Origin: Saccharopolyspora sp. NFXS83
GTDB taxonomy: Bacteria; Actinomycetota; Actinomycetes; Mycobacteriales; Pseudonocardiaceae
DNA length: 55,907 nt
Assembly (NCBI RefSeq): GCF_026241095.1
Contig: NZ_JAPFGB010000039.1
Location: 1 to 55,907, forward strand
Direction of reading: 5' to 3'
The notes under the pieces: generated by a model
The model's database searches: none
The model's input: the letters and a program-made list of their open reading frames with translations, nothing else
Told to the model about the DNA's origin: nothing
Program-made: the position numbers and the translations under genes
Part shown: positions 8,991-18,974 of the stretch, in pieces
Position numbering within the stretch: position 1 is the stretch's first letter
How the letters are laid out: every line of letters begins with the position of its first letter

Positions 8991-9003
8991 TAACATCAGT
9001 GTT
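8991..9003 (+). promoter_or_regulatory. sufR leaderless promoter with overlapping inverted repeat
   Basis: TAACAT (8991-8996) ends 7 nt before the GTG of sufR at 9004. The inverted repeat AACA-TCAG-TGTT (8992-9003) covers the -10 and the predicted transcription start. SufR proteins repress their own operon when loaded with an Fe-S cluster, so this is the natural candidate operator. The binding site itself is inferred, not shown. Confidence 0.55.
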
Positions 9004-9858
9004 GTGAAAAACGCCGGAACCTCCTCACCGGCCGCGGTCGCCGACTCAGGTGCCGCGGCACCGGGTGCGGGCGTCCCGTCCGGGGACGGGCGCACCCGGC
9101 ATTCGGTCGCCCGCCTCCTGCTGGAGCGCGGGCCGATCACCGCCGCGGCGGTGGCCGAGGAACTCGGGCTCAGCTCCGTCGCGGTGCGCAGGCACCTCGA
9201 CGCGCTGGTCACCGAGGGCGAGGCCTACACCCGGGAGTCCTCGGCGCGACAGCGCAGGGGGCGGGGCAGGCCCGCGAAGCTGTTCCTGCTGACCGAGGTC
9301 GGCAGGGCCAGGTTCGGGCACGCCTACGACGACCTGGCCGTGGCGGCGTTGCGGTTCATCGCCGAAACCGACGGTGAGCAGGCGGTGCGGGAGTTCGCGC
9401 GCAAGCGGATCTCCGCGCTGGTCGCTCACCACCGGGAGGCGCTGGCCGCCGCGCGGACCACGCCCGAACGGGCCGAGGTCCTCGCCGGTGCGCTGACTCG
9501 CGAGGGCTACGCTGCCTCGACGCGCAGCGTGGCCTCCGGTGAGCAGCTCTGCCAGCACCACTGCCCGGTGGCGCACGTCGCTGCGGACTTCCCGCAGCTG
9601 TGCGAAGCCGAGACGGAGGCTTTCGCCGAAGTCCTCGGCACCCACGTGCAGCGATTGGCCACCATCGCCAACGGCGATGCGGCCTGCACTACGCACGTAC
9701 CGCTGACGCGGTCCGGGCGACCCGCCGCGAACGGCCCGGAGGCCCAGCAGGTCCTTCCGGCGTCGGCTCCGGCCGCAACCGATCCGGCTGCCCCCGACCG
9801 GTCCCAGACCGGCGGGCAGCAGACCGCCCCGATTCATGACGGAGGGGAGTCCGTATGA
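9004..9858 (+). CDS. sufR: Fe-S cluster biogenesis regulator SufR
   Basis: 284-residue DeoR/ArsR-type winged-helix repressor at the head of the suf operon. [36 protein letters not shown]; wing with [17 protein letters not shown]. The C-terminal sensor half carries four cysteines, C183 and C187 (CQHHC), C200 and C228, suited to hold an Fe-S cluster. The last 45 residues are a Pro/Ala/Gln-rich tail not needed for the fold. Start is GTG at 9004, supported by the promoter 7 nt upstream. ATGA overlap with sufB (9855-9858) implies coupled translation. Expected role: repress suf genes when clusters are plentiful and release under iron or oxidative stress. Confidence 0.9.
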   Translation: MKNAGTSSPAAVADSGAAAPGAGVPSGDGRTRHSVARLLLERGPITAAAVAEELGLSSVAVRRHLDALVTEGEAYTRESSARQRRGRGRPAKLFLLTEVGRARFGHAYDDLAVAALRFIAETDGEQAVREFARKRISALVAHHREALAAARTTPERAEVLAGALTREGYAASTRSVASGEQLCQHHCPVAHVAADFPQLCEAETEAFAEVLGTHVQRLATIANGDAACTTHVPLTRSGRPAANGPEAQQVLPASAPAATDPAAPDRSQTGGQQTAPIHDGGESV

Positions 9859-11318
9859 CTGCCGCTGCCGAGCAGCGCACACCCACCACGGTGCCGAACA
9901 CCTCTGGCCAGCTCAGCCAAGAGGAGACCCTGGCGACCCTGGGCAACTACGAATACGGGTGGGCCGACAAGAACGACGCGGGCGAAGGCGCGCGCCGTGG
10001 GCTCAACGAGGACGTGGTCCGGGAGATCTCGGCCAAGAAGAACGAGCCGGAGTGGATGCTCGAAGCGCGGCTGAAGGCGCTGCGGCTGTTCGAGCGCAAG
10101 CCGATGCCGAACTGGGGCGCCGACCTCTCGGGCATCGACTTCGACAACATCAAGTACTTCGTGCGCTCGACCGAGGAGCAGGCCCAGAGCTGGGAGGACC
10201 TGCCCGAGGACATCAAGAACACCTACGACCGCCTGGGCATCCCGGAAGCGGAGAAGCAGCGGCTCGTCGCCGGTGTGGCCGCCCAGTACGAGTCCGAGGT
10301 GGTCTACCACAAGATCCGCGAGGACCTTGAGGAGAAGGGCGTCCAGTTCCTGGACACCGACACCGCGCTGCGCGAGCACCCGGAGACCTTCAAGGAGTAC
10401 TTCGGTTCGGTGATCCCGGCCGGGGACAACAAGTTCTCCGCGCTGAACACCGCGGTGTGGTCCGGCGGCTCGTTCATCTACGTGCCGAAGGGCGTGCACG
10501 TCGACATCCCGCTGCAGGCCTACTTCCGGATCAACACCGAGAACATGGGCCAGTTCGAGCGGACGCTGATCATCGTGGACGAGGACGCCTACGTCCACTA
10601 CGTCGAGGGCTGCACCGCCCCGATCTACTCCAGCGACTCGCTGCACTCGGCGGTCGTGGAGATCGTGGTCAAGAAGGGCGCCCGCTGCCGCTACACGACC
10701 ATCCAGAACTGGTCGAACAACGTCTACAACCTGGTCACCAAGCGGGCCAAGGCCGAAGAAGGCGCGACCATGGAGTGGGTCGACGGCAACCTCGGCTCCA
10801 AGGTCACCATGAAGTACCCGTCGGTGTTCCTGATGGGCGAGCACGCCAAGGGCGAGGTGCTCTCGGTGGCGTTCGCCGGTGAGGGCCAGCACCAGGACGC
10901 GGGCGCGAAGATGGAGCACATGGCTCCGCACACCTCCTCGACGATCGTCTCCAAGTCGATCGCCCGCGGTGGTGGCCGCACCTCCTACCGGGGTCTGGTG
11001 AAGGTCGCCAAGCGCGCCAACCACTCGGCCTCCACGGTCAAGTGCGACGCGCTGCTGGTGGACACCATCAGCCGCTCGGACACGTACCCCTACGTCGACG
11101 TGCGCGTCGACGACGTGTCCATGGGCCACGAGGCCACCGTCTCCAAGGTCAGCGACGACCAGCTGTTCTACCTGATGCAGCGGGGTCTGACCGAGGACGA
11201 GGCCATGGCGATGATCGTGCGCGGCTTCGTGGAGCCGATCGCGCGCGAGCTGCCCATGGAGTACGCGCTGGAACTGAACCGCCTGATCGAGCTGCAGATG
11301 GAAGGGGCCGTCGGCTGA
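9855..11318 (+). CDS. sufB: Fe-S cluster assembly scaffold protein SufB
   Basis: 487 residues, the usual full length. It forms the SufBC2D complex on which Fe-S clusters are built. Conserved stretches include [46 protein letters not shown], the beta-helix core, and the C-terminal [20 protein letters not shown]. The M. tuberculosis SufB (Rv1461) is interrupted by an intein; this copy runs without interruption. Start is ATG at 9855, overlapping the sufR stop. One base pair separates its stop from the sufD start. Confidence 0.97.
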   Translation: MTAAAEQRTPTTVPNTSGQLSQEETLATLGNYEYGWADKNDAGEGARRGLNEDVVREISAKKNEPEWMLEARLKALRLFERKPMPNWGADLSGIDFDNIKYFVRSTEEQAQSWEDLPEDIKNTYDRLGIPEAEKQRLVAGVAAQYESEVVYHKIREDLEEKGVQFLDTDTALREHPETFKEYFGSVIPAGDNKFSALNTAVWSGGSFIYVPKGVHVDIPLQAYFRINTENMGQFERTLIIVDEDAYVHYVEGCTAPIYSSDSLHSAVVEIVVKKGARCRYTTIQNWSNNVYNLVTKRAKAEEGATMEWVDGNLGSKVTMKYPSVFLMGEHAKGEVLSVAFAGEGQHQDAGAKMEHMAPHTSSTIVSKSIARGGGRTSYRGLVKVAKRANHSASTVKCDALLVDTISRSDTYPYVDVRVDDVSMGHEATVSKVSDDQLFYLMQRGLTEDEAMAMIVRGFVEPIARELPMEYALELNRLIELQMEGAVG

Positions 11319-11319
11319 C

Positions 11320-12510
11320 ATGACGAGCACCACTGACACCGCCGACGCCCAGCACGGCCTGAGCGAGCACTCCCACGGGGGCGCGGTCGTGCCGCAGTCG
11401 TCCCGCGGGCAGCGCTTCACCTCCTACGACGTCGACGCCTTCGAGGTGCCCGGCGGTCGCGAGGAGGACTGGCGCTTCACGCCGACGAAGCGGCTCAAGG
11501 GCCTGCACGACGGCACCGCGAAGGCCACGGCCTCGCTGAACGTCGAGGTCGAGGCCGGTTCCGACGTGACCGTCGAGACCGTCGGCCGTGACGACGAGCG
11601 CCTCGGCAAGGGCGGCGTGCCCGCCGACCGGGTCGCGGCGCAGGCCTGGAGCTCCTTCGAGCAGGCCACCGTCATCACCATCCCGAAGGACGTGCAGCCG
11701 GCCGAGCCGGTCAGCGTCGTCGTGCACGGCCCCGGCGCGGGCGAGACGGCGTACGGGCACATCCAGATCCGCGCCGAGCGGTTCGCCGAAGCGGTCGTCG
11801 TGCTCGACTACCGCGGCTCCGGCGTGCTGGGCGAGAACGTCGAGTTCGTCACCGACGACTCGGCCCGGCTGTCGGTCGTGTCCGTGCACGACTGGGCCGA
11901 CGACGCCACCCAGGTCAGCTCCGAGCACGCCTACCTGGGCCGGGACGCGGTGTTCCGGCACCTGGCCGTGACCCTCGGGGGCGACCTGGTCCGGGTCAAC
12001 ACGACGATCACCTACGGCGACAAGGGCGGCGACGCCGAGCTGCTCGGGCTGTACTTCGCCGACGCCGGTCAGCACCTGGAACACCGGATGCTGGTCGACC
12101 ACGCGCAGCCGAACTGCCGCAGCAACGTGCTCTACAAGGGCGCGCTGCAGGGCGACGGGGCGCACTCGGTGTGGATCGGCGACGTGCTGATCCGGGCCGC
12201 GGCCGAGGGCACCGAGACCTTCGAGCTCAACCGGAACCTGGTGCTCACCGAGGGCGCTCGCGCCGACTCGGTGCCGAACCTGGAGATCGAGACCGGTGAG
12301 ATCGAAGGCGCCGGCCACGCCAGCGCCACCGGCCGGTTCGACGACGAGCAGCTGTTCTACCTGCAGGCTCGCGGCATTCCGAAGGAGCAGGCCCGCCGAC
12401 TGGTGGTGCGCGGTTTCTTCGGCGAGATCCTGCAGAAGATCACCGTGCCGTCGGTCCGGGAGCGGCTGGAGGCCGCGATCGAGGCCGAACTGGCCGTCGT
12501 CGGCGCCTGA
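11320..12510 (+). CDS. sufD: Fe-S cluster assembly protein SufD
   Basis: 396 residues; the paralogue of SufB in the SufBC2D scaffold. The N-terminal part is low-similarity with GGREEDWRFTPTKRLKGLHDG, a landmark of actinobacterial SufD. The right-handed beta-helix core follows, with VDHAQPNCRSNVLYKGALQGDGAHSV, where H and C residues near the SufB-SufD interface are expected. The end, DDEQLFYLQARGIPKEQARRLVVRGFFGEIL, parallels SufB. Start ATG at 11320 immediately follows sufB. A 51-bp gap with a good ribosome binding site leads to sufC. Confidence 0.95.
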   Translation: MTSTTDTADAQHGLSEHSHGGAVVPQSSRGQRFTSYDVDAFEVPGGREEDWRFTPTKRLKGLHDGTAKATASLNVEVEAGSDVTVETVGRDDERLGKGGVPADRVAAQAWSSFEQATVITIPKDVQPAEPVSVVVHGPGAGETAYGHIQIRAERFAEAVVVLDYRGSGVLGENVEFVTDDSARLSVVSVHDWADDATQVSSEHAYLGRDAVFRHLAVTLGGDLVRVNTTITYGDKGGDAELLGLYFADAGQHLEHRMLVDHAQPNCRSNVLYKGALQGDGAHSVWIGDVLIRAAAEGTETFELNRNLVLTEGARADSVPNLEIETGEIEGAGHASATGRFDDEQLFYLQARGIPKEQARRLVVRGFFGEILQKITVPSVRERLEAAIEAELAVVGA

Positions 12511-12561
12511 CGCCGCCCCTCACTCGCCTTCTTTCCCCAAGTACCAGGAGAACACAGCACA

Positions 12562-14633
<2,072 letters not shown>

Positions 14634-14651
14634 ACGGCTGAAGGACGTGTG

Positions 14652-15113
14652 ATGCAGCTCGAACAGATGTACCAGGAGATCATCCTGGACCACTACCGCA
14701 ACCCGCACGGGCACGGCCTGCGGGACCCGTTCGACGCGGAGTCCTCCCAGGTCAACCCGGTGTGCGGGGACGAGGTGACGCTGCGCGTCCGGTTGGCGGG
14801 CAGCGGCCTCGACGCGACCGTCGAGGACGTCTCCTACGAGGGGCAGGGCTGCTCGATCAGCCAGGCCTCGATCTCGGTGCTCACCGACCTCGTGGTCGGC
14901 AGGCCGGTGAAGGAGGCCATGCAGCGGCAGGCCGCCTTCAGCGAGCTCATGCAGGGCCGCGGCAAGGTGGAGCCCGACGAGGACGTCCTGGAGGACGGCA
15001 TCGCGTTCGCCGGTGTGGCGAAGTACCCGGCACGCGTGAAGTGCGCGCTGCTGGGATGGATGGCTTTCAAGGACGCCGTTTCGCGCGTCGTCGACGAGGT
15101 GGGAGCGTCATGA
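14652..15113 (+). CDS. sufU: Fe-S assembly sulfur-transfer protein SufU
   Basis: 153 residues. It accepts the persulfide from SufS through a zinc-bound cysteine. The zinc ligands are visible: C38 and D40 in VCGDEV, C67 in GQGCSISQ, and a third cysteine in VKCALLGW. The extra loop between the second and third ligand distinguishes SufU from IscU. ATG at 14652 is chosen because AAGGA lies 6 nt upstream; GTG one codon earlier also reads in frame. ATGA overlap links it to the next gene. Confidence 0.93.
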   Translation: MQLEQMYQEIILDHYRNPHGHGLRDPFDAESSQVNPVCGDEVTLRVRLAGSGLDATVEDVSYEGQGCSISQASISVLTDLVVGRPVKEAMQRQAAFSELMQGRGKVEPDEDVLEDGIAFAGVAKYPARVKCALLGWMAFKDAVSRVVDEVGAS

Positions 15114-15541
15114 CAGACCAGACCCAGGTGCAGGACGAGAACGCAGCCGCGGGCGAGGCCACCGACGTGGCGCGCGGCGCCGAGAACCTGCCGGAGCCCC
15201 CGGCCCCGGCGGCGGAGCTCGCCGCGCTCGAAGACGTGGAGGAGGCGCTGCGCGACGTCGTCGACCCCGAGCTCGGGATCAACGTCGTCGACCTCGGTCT
15301 CGTCTACGACGTCCGCGTCGAGCAGGACAACAGCGCCACGGTGGACATGACGCTGACCTCCGCGGCCTGCCCGCTGACCGACGTGATCGAGGAGCAGGCC
15401 CGCTCCGCGCTCACCGGCGGTCCCGGCGGCGGCCTGGTCAGCGATTTCCGCATCAACTGGGTGTGGATGCCGCCGTGGGGTCCGGAGAAGATCACCGAGG
15501 AAGGCCGCGAGCAATTGCGGGCCCTCGGCTTCACGGTCTGA
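15110..15541 (+). CDS. sufT: SufT-like MIP18-family metal-sulfur cluster maturation protein
   Basis: 143 residues. After a disordered acidic N-terminus of about 40 residues comes the MIP18/DUF59 domain: EEALRDVVDPELGINVVDLGLVYDV, then the conserved TSAACPLTDVIEEQ with its single cysteine, and the end WMPPWGPEKITEEGREQL. Homologues (M. tuberculosis Rv1466) help in carrying or repairing Fe-S clusters. It is the last gene of the suf operon and is followed at once by a strong intrinsic terminator. The symbol follows usage for this position in the operon. Confidence 0.9.
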   Translation: MTDQTQVQDENAAAGEATDVARGAENLPEPPAPAAELAALEDVEEALRDVVDPELGINVVDLGLVYDVRVEQDNSATVDMTLTSAACPLTDVIEEQARSALTGGPGGGLVSDFRINWVWMPPWGPEKITEEGREQLRALGFTV

Positions 15542-15564
15542 GCCGGCTCTTCCCGCGTAGTCGC

Positions 15565-15604
15565 CGATCGCCCCTGGCACCAGCCAGGGGCGATCGGTGT
15601 TTTC
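15565..15604 (+). terminator. Intrinsic terminator of the suf operon
   Basis: Perfect 14-bp stem (15565-15578 with 15583-15596, core CGCCCCTGGC) closed by an ACCA loop and followed by GTGTTTT. It lies 24 bp after the sufT-like stop. Confidence 0.92.
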
Positions 15605-15622
15605 GGGTCCGGAGACCCCCGG

Positions 15623-17524
15623 TCAGCGCCCCGGGGCCCGGGTGCGGGCTTGGGGCGTGCCCGGGTCCGGGTCCTCGGTGGGGAAGCGCATCGCGGACGG
15701 ATCGGCCGAGCCGCCCGGAGGTGGTCCGGCCGGTGGCGGCCCCGCTGAGGGCGGCGGGCCGGAGCCGGGGGCGAGGCCGGGCGGCGGCATCGTCGCCGGG
15801 CCGGGGAACGGCGGCTGCTGCTGCGCCTGCGGCTTGCCGCGGAGCACGTCGACGTGCTCCGAACCGGGTCGGGACATCACCCAGCTGGATCCGGTCAACG
15901 CCTTCGCGTCCTGCTTGAGCGGCGCCAGCATCCGCGACACCTCGTCGTAGGAGCTTACGGTGCTCTGCGTGCACACCAGAGTCGCCAGCGACAGCGTCAC
16001 CCGCATCCCGCCCGCGTCGCGCTCGGGGTCCAGCAGCAGCTCCGAGAGCGGCACCAGGTCGTCCAGGTCGGCCACCAGCAGGAAGTCGTCCCCGCCGACG
16101 TGCCCGACGCGCACCGAGGTCAGCGACGTCGCCGCATCCGTCAGCACCCGCCCGATGGACCGGATGAGGTCGTCGCCCGCGGAGAACCCGACGCTGTCGT
16201 TGACGGATTTGAAGCCGTCGATGTCCAGCCAGCTCACCGCGAACACGTCACCGGCGGCGATGCGCCTGCCGACGTCCCTGGCGATGGCGTCGCTGCCGGG
16301 CAGCCGCGTCAGCGGGTTCAGCGCCGCGGCCTCCTCCACCTTCAGGTCCGCCATGCCGCGGATGAGGTGCCCGGCGCGCACCGCGCCCAAGCAGCGACCG
16401 GCCTCGTCGACGACGATCGCGTCGTCGTACATCCGGTACTGGTCCGAGCGGGTGACCAGGCTCAACGCCTCCATGGCGGTCGTGGCCGTGGTGACCACCC
16501 GAGGTTCGTCGGCGAGCCGCGAGGCGGGTCGCTTCGCGTGCAGCGCGTGCCCGTACGGGCCGGTGACGGCGAGCAGGAACCGGTTGCGGTCGATGGTGAA
16601 CTGCGGGCGGTTGTGCTCGTCGACCAGCACGACGCCGCTGATCTCGGGGTGGTCGGCGAGGACGCCGCGCACCTTGTCGGCGGTCGCGTCGACCGACAGC
16701 AAGGTGGCGGGGGAGAGGAACTCGGTGACCCGCGGTCCGGCCGCGAGCGTGTTCACCGGCTGCCCGGACGGATCGGTGACCTCGGCGGCCACCCCCGGAA
16801 CGGTGATCGTCGTCGGTGGCCGGCGCGCGGCGGGAGCCAGCAGGTTGCCCTGCACCAGCCGCACCCCGGTGCGCCGCAGCGCCGAGAGCTGCCGGTCGTT
16901 CTCCACGCCTTCGGCGACGAGGTCCGCGTCGGCGGCCTCGCACAGGTGCCGCACCGATTCGAGCACCGCGCGCCGCGGCGCCGAGTCCGGCAGGCCGCTG
17001 ACCACGCCGCGGTCCAGCTTGACCATGCCGGGTTCCATGTCCGCGATCAGCGTCAGCGGCACGTCGCCGTCACCGACGCCGTCCACAGCGATCTGGAACC
17101 CGTCCGACTTGAGGGCCTGCACGCCTTCGACCAGCTGGGCCGGGTCCAGCCGCGCGAACGGCGGTCCGATCTCCAAGGTCACTTCCTGCTCGCGGCGGCC
17201 CACCTCGCGCAACCGGTCCAGCACCAGTTCGAGCCTGGGCAGGTCGTGGGTGACGGTGCCGCCGAAGATGTTCAGGTGCAGGGGTAACAGCGTCTCGTGG
17301 TCGGCGGCGGCGGTGATCGCCGCCCGAGCCAGCTCGATGTCGAGCTCGGTGAGCTTGCGATGCCGTGCGGCCTCCCGGAACAGGTCGTGGACGTCCCCAC
17401 CGGTGGGCCGGGCGAGGGCTTCCACCGCCACGATGGCACCGGTCTTCACGTTGATCAGGGGCTGGAACGCGAAGCGCACTTCGTTGACCAGCGCGAGCAC
17501 GGGGTCGATGCTGCCTGCACTCAT
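15623..17524 (-). CDS. EAL-CBS-GGDEF domain protein (cyclic-di-GMP related)
   Basis: 633 residues, soluble. Domain order: N-terminal EAL domain (about 15-230), a CBS-pair sensor (about 250-385), GGDEF domain (about 395-560), and a Pro/Gly-rich tail. EAL motifs are partly altered: EALARP and VAEGVEN are kept, and the KLD lysine is present, but the metal site usually read as DDFGTG is VDGVGDGD and the second motif is LNIFGGT. The GGDEF signature reads GGDDF, with no clear RxxD inhibitory site before it. It may therefore be a c-di-GMP or nucleotide sensor rather than a full bifunctional enzyme; activity cannot be decided from sequence. Convergent with the suf operon. Confidence 0.85.
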   Translation of the reverse strand: MSAGSIDPVLALVNEVRFAFQPLINVKTGAIVAVEALARPTGGDVHDLFREAARHRKLTELDIELARAAITAAADHETLLPLHLNIFGGTVTHDLPRLELVLDRLREVGRREQEVTLEIGPPFARLDPAQLVEGVQALKSDGFQIAVDGVGDGDVPLTLIADMEPGMVKLDRGVVSGLPDSAPRRAVLESVRHLCEAADADLVAEGVENDRQLSALRRTGVRLVQGNLLAPAARRPPTTITVPGVAAEVTDPSGQPVNTLAAGPRVTEFLSPATLLSVDATADKVRGVLADHPEISGVVLVDEHNRPQFTIDRNRFLLAVTGPYGHALHAKRPASRLADEPRVVTTATTAMEALSLVTRSDQYRMYDDAIVVDEAGRCLGAVRAGHLIRGMADLKVEEAAALNPLTRLPGSDAIARDVGRRIAAGDVFAVSWLDIDGFKSVNDSVGFSAGDDLIRSIGRVLTDAATSLTSVRVGHVGGDDFLLVADLDDLVPLSELLLDPERDAGGMRVTLSLATLVCTQSTVSSYDEVSRMLAPLKQDAKALTGSSWVMSRPGSEHVDVLRGKPQAQQQPPFPGPATMPPPGLAPGSGPPPSAGPPPAGPPPGGSADPSAMRFPTEDPDPGTPQARTRAPGR

Positions 17525-17637
17525 GGCTCTCCATCGAGCGGGTTCACGACCTGTTCACCGACATCTCAGCTGCTCCTCGCCTGGGGACGGCGGGCATTGC
17601 CGACCGCCAACCTAGCGCGCCAACCGGGGCCGGAGCA

Positions 17638-17673
17638 CACAACTCGCCCACCCGTTGTGGGAACTCACACAAC
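17638..17673. promoter_or_regulatory. Three TTGTG-type half-sites upstream of the EAL-CBS-GGDEF gene
   Basis: CACAAC at 17638-17643, GTTGTG at 17654-17659 and CACAAC at 17668-17673 alternate in orientation with centre spacings of 16 and 14 bp. They lie in the 182-bp gap before the leftward start at 17524. A regulator site is possible. Nothing else is evident in the gap. Confidence 0.3.
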
Positions 17674-17706
17674 GTCGGACGTGCTGCTCACACCGTGTCC
17701 GGCGGG

Positions 17707-18909
17707 TCAGAGGCCGCCGAAGCCGTGCTGCGCCTCGCCGCCACCGGGGCCGAAACCGCCCGCGACCAGCCTGCGCCGGACGGGCCAAGGGGCTCGGCTG
17801 AACAGCGTCGTCATCGCCGCCGCCGTCCGGGCGGGGTCGTGATCGGCCGCGAGGAACGCGGCTTGGTCGGCCTCCGGGAGGGAGAAGAACACCTCGAAGA
17901 ACTCCGGCACCAGCGCGGGCGGGAACGTGAGCAGCGCACGCAGCGCGCGCCTGCGCAGGCCGTGCGTCGCCATCGCGCGCGGTGGCCACAAGATCGACCA
18001 GGCGGCCTTCGCGGCCTTGGCCGGACCCGAGGTCAGCCCCGCGCTCAGTGCTCCCGCCACCCACGGCGCCTGCCGCAGCGCGGACGCCACGCTGAAACCG
18101 CTGGCCGGGTGCACCAGCCCGCCGGAAGCGCCGAACGGCACCACCCGGCCGGGCAGCGGGATCGGGTCGTCCACGGGGAACCGCACCCGTTCCTCGGCGG
18201 CATCGTCGGGCACGGTGATCCCGGCCGCGGCGAGCCGCCCGTGCAACCGCCTGCGCAGCAGCGTCAGCGGCATCGAGGGCCGCCGGGCCAGCGAGGTCTC
18301 CTCCATCAGCACCTGCCCGGAACCGAACCGGACGCAGTACAGGAACGTCGGCCAGCCGCCGCGGGTGTCCGGCGCGGAACGCCAGTCCATGAACACCCCG
18401 GACCCCTCCGGGCACAGCGGTTCGGCCGCAGCCGGATCCAGCACCACCCCCACCGCGGACTGCTGCGCCGCGGTCCGGGACGGGCGTCCTCCGGAGAGCA
18501 CCCGCGCGGCGCCGGTGGCGTCGACGACGGTGGCCGCCGCGAGCCTCCTGCCGTCCTTGAGGTGCACCGTCGAACCGGTAGGGCCGTGCTCGGCGCCCAC
18601 GACGCGCCCGGTGACGTCCTGCACGTCGGGGCGCCACAGGTGCTTCCACAGCGCGGAGTTGTCCAGCACCGCGTACGGCCTGGCCAAGTCGTGCGGGGAG
18701 GTCCCGAAAGTGCGCATGGTGGCCGTCACGGACCCCAGCGCTGAGTGCGGCACCGCCGCGGGCAGCTCGTCCAGCCACGAGCCGTAGGTGTGCGGCCAGC
18801 CCCGGCGCGGCGCCGGATCCACCACGGTCGTGGCCAATCCGGTGTCGGCGCACGCCGCCGCCACCGCCCGGCCAGCGGGCCCCGCCCCCACGATGAGCAC
18901 GTCCACCAC
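17707..18909 (-). CDS. Lycopene cyclase family protein (CrtL/CrtY type)
   Basis: 400-residue FAD-dependent enzyme family that closes the end rings of lycopene. Features: N-terminal dinucleotide fold DVLIVGAGPAGRAVA, the WPHTYGSWLDELP segment typical of cyclases, GVFMDWRSAP (the cyclase M-D-W/Y-R box), FLYCVRFGSGQVLMEETSLA, and PFGASGGLVHPASGFSVA near the active-site floor. The start is one of two tandem GTG codons at 18909/18906. No phytoene synthase, desaturase or other carotenoid gene is in the window, so its substrate must come from elsewhere, or the enzyme does something else. It is divergent from the dNTPase gene. Confidence 0.85.
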   Translation of the reverse strand: MVDVLIVGAGPAGRAVAAACADTGLATTVVDPAPRRGWPHTYGSWLDELPAAVPHSALGSVTATMRTFGTSPHDLARPYAVLDNSALWKHLWRPDVQDVTGRVVGAEHGPTGSTVHLKDGRRLAAATVVDATGAARVLSGGRPSRTAAQQSAVGVVLDPAAAEPLCPEGSGVFMDWRSAPDTRGGWPTFLYCVRFGSGQVLMEETSLARRPSMPLTLLRRRLHGRLAAAGITVPDDAAEERVRFPVDDPIPLPGRVVPFGASGGLVHPASGFSVASALRQAPWVAGALSAGLTSGPAKAAKAAWSILWPPRAMATHGLRRRALRALLTFPPALVPEFFEVFFSLPEADQAAFLAADHDPARTAAAMTTLFSRAPWPVRRRLVAGGFGPGGGEAQHGFGGL

Positions 18910-18961
18910 ACGAGCATCAGATCACGCCGGGTGCGGGTGCCGCCGCACGACCGGGCGCCGC

Positions 18962-18974
18962 TAACGTGCTGGAC
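18962..18974 (+). promoter_or_regulatory. Predicted leaderless promoter of dgt (-10 TAACGT)
   Basis: TAACGT at 18962-18967 ends 7 nt before the ATG at 18975. This spacing supports the ATG over the in-frame GTG at 18966, which overlaps the hexamer. Confidence 0.55.

Noticed and set aside
9855-11318. Possible intein in SufB, as in M. tuberculosis
   Set aside because: The 487-residue frame is uninterrupted and of normal length, with no splicing motifs.
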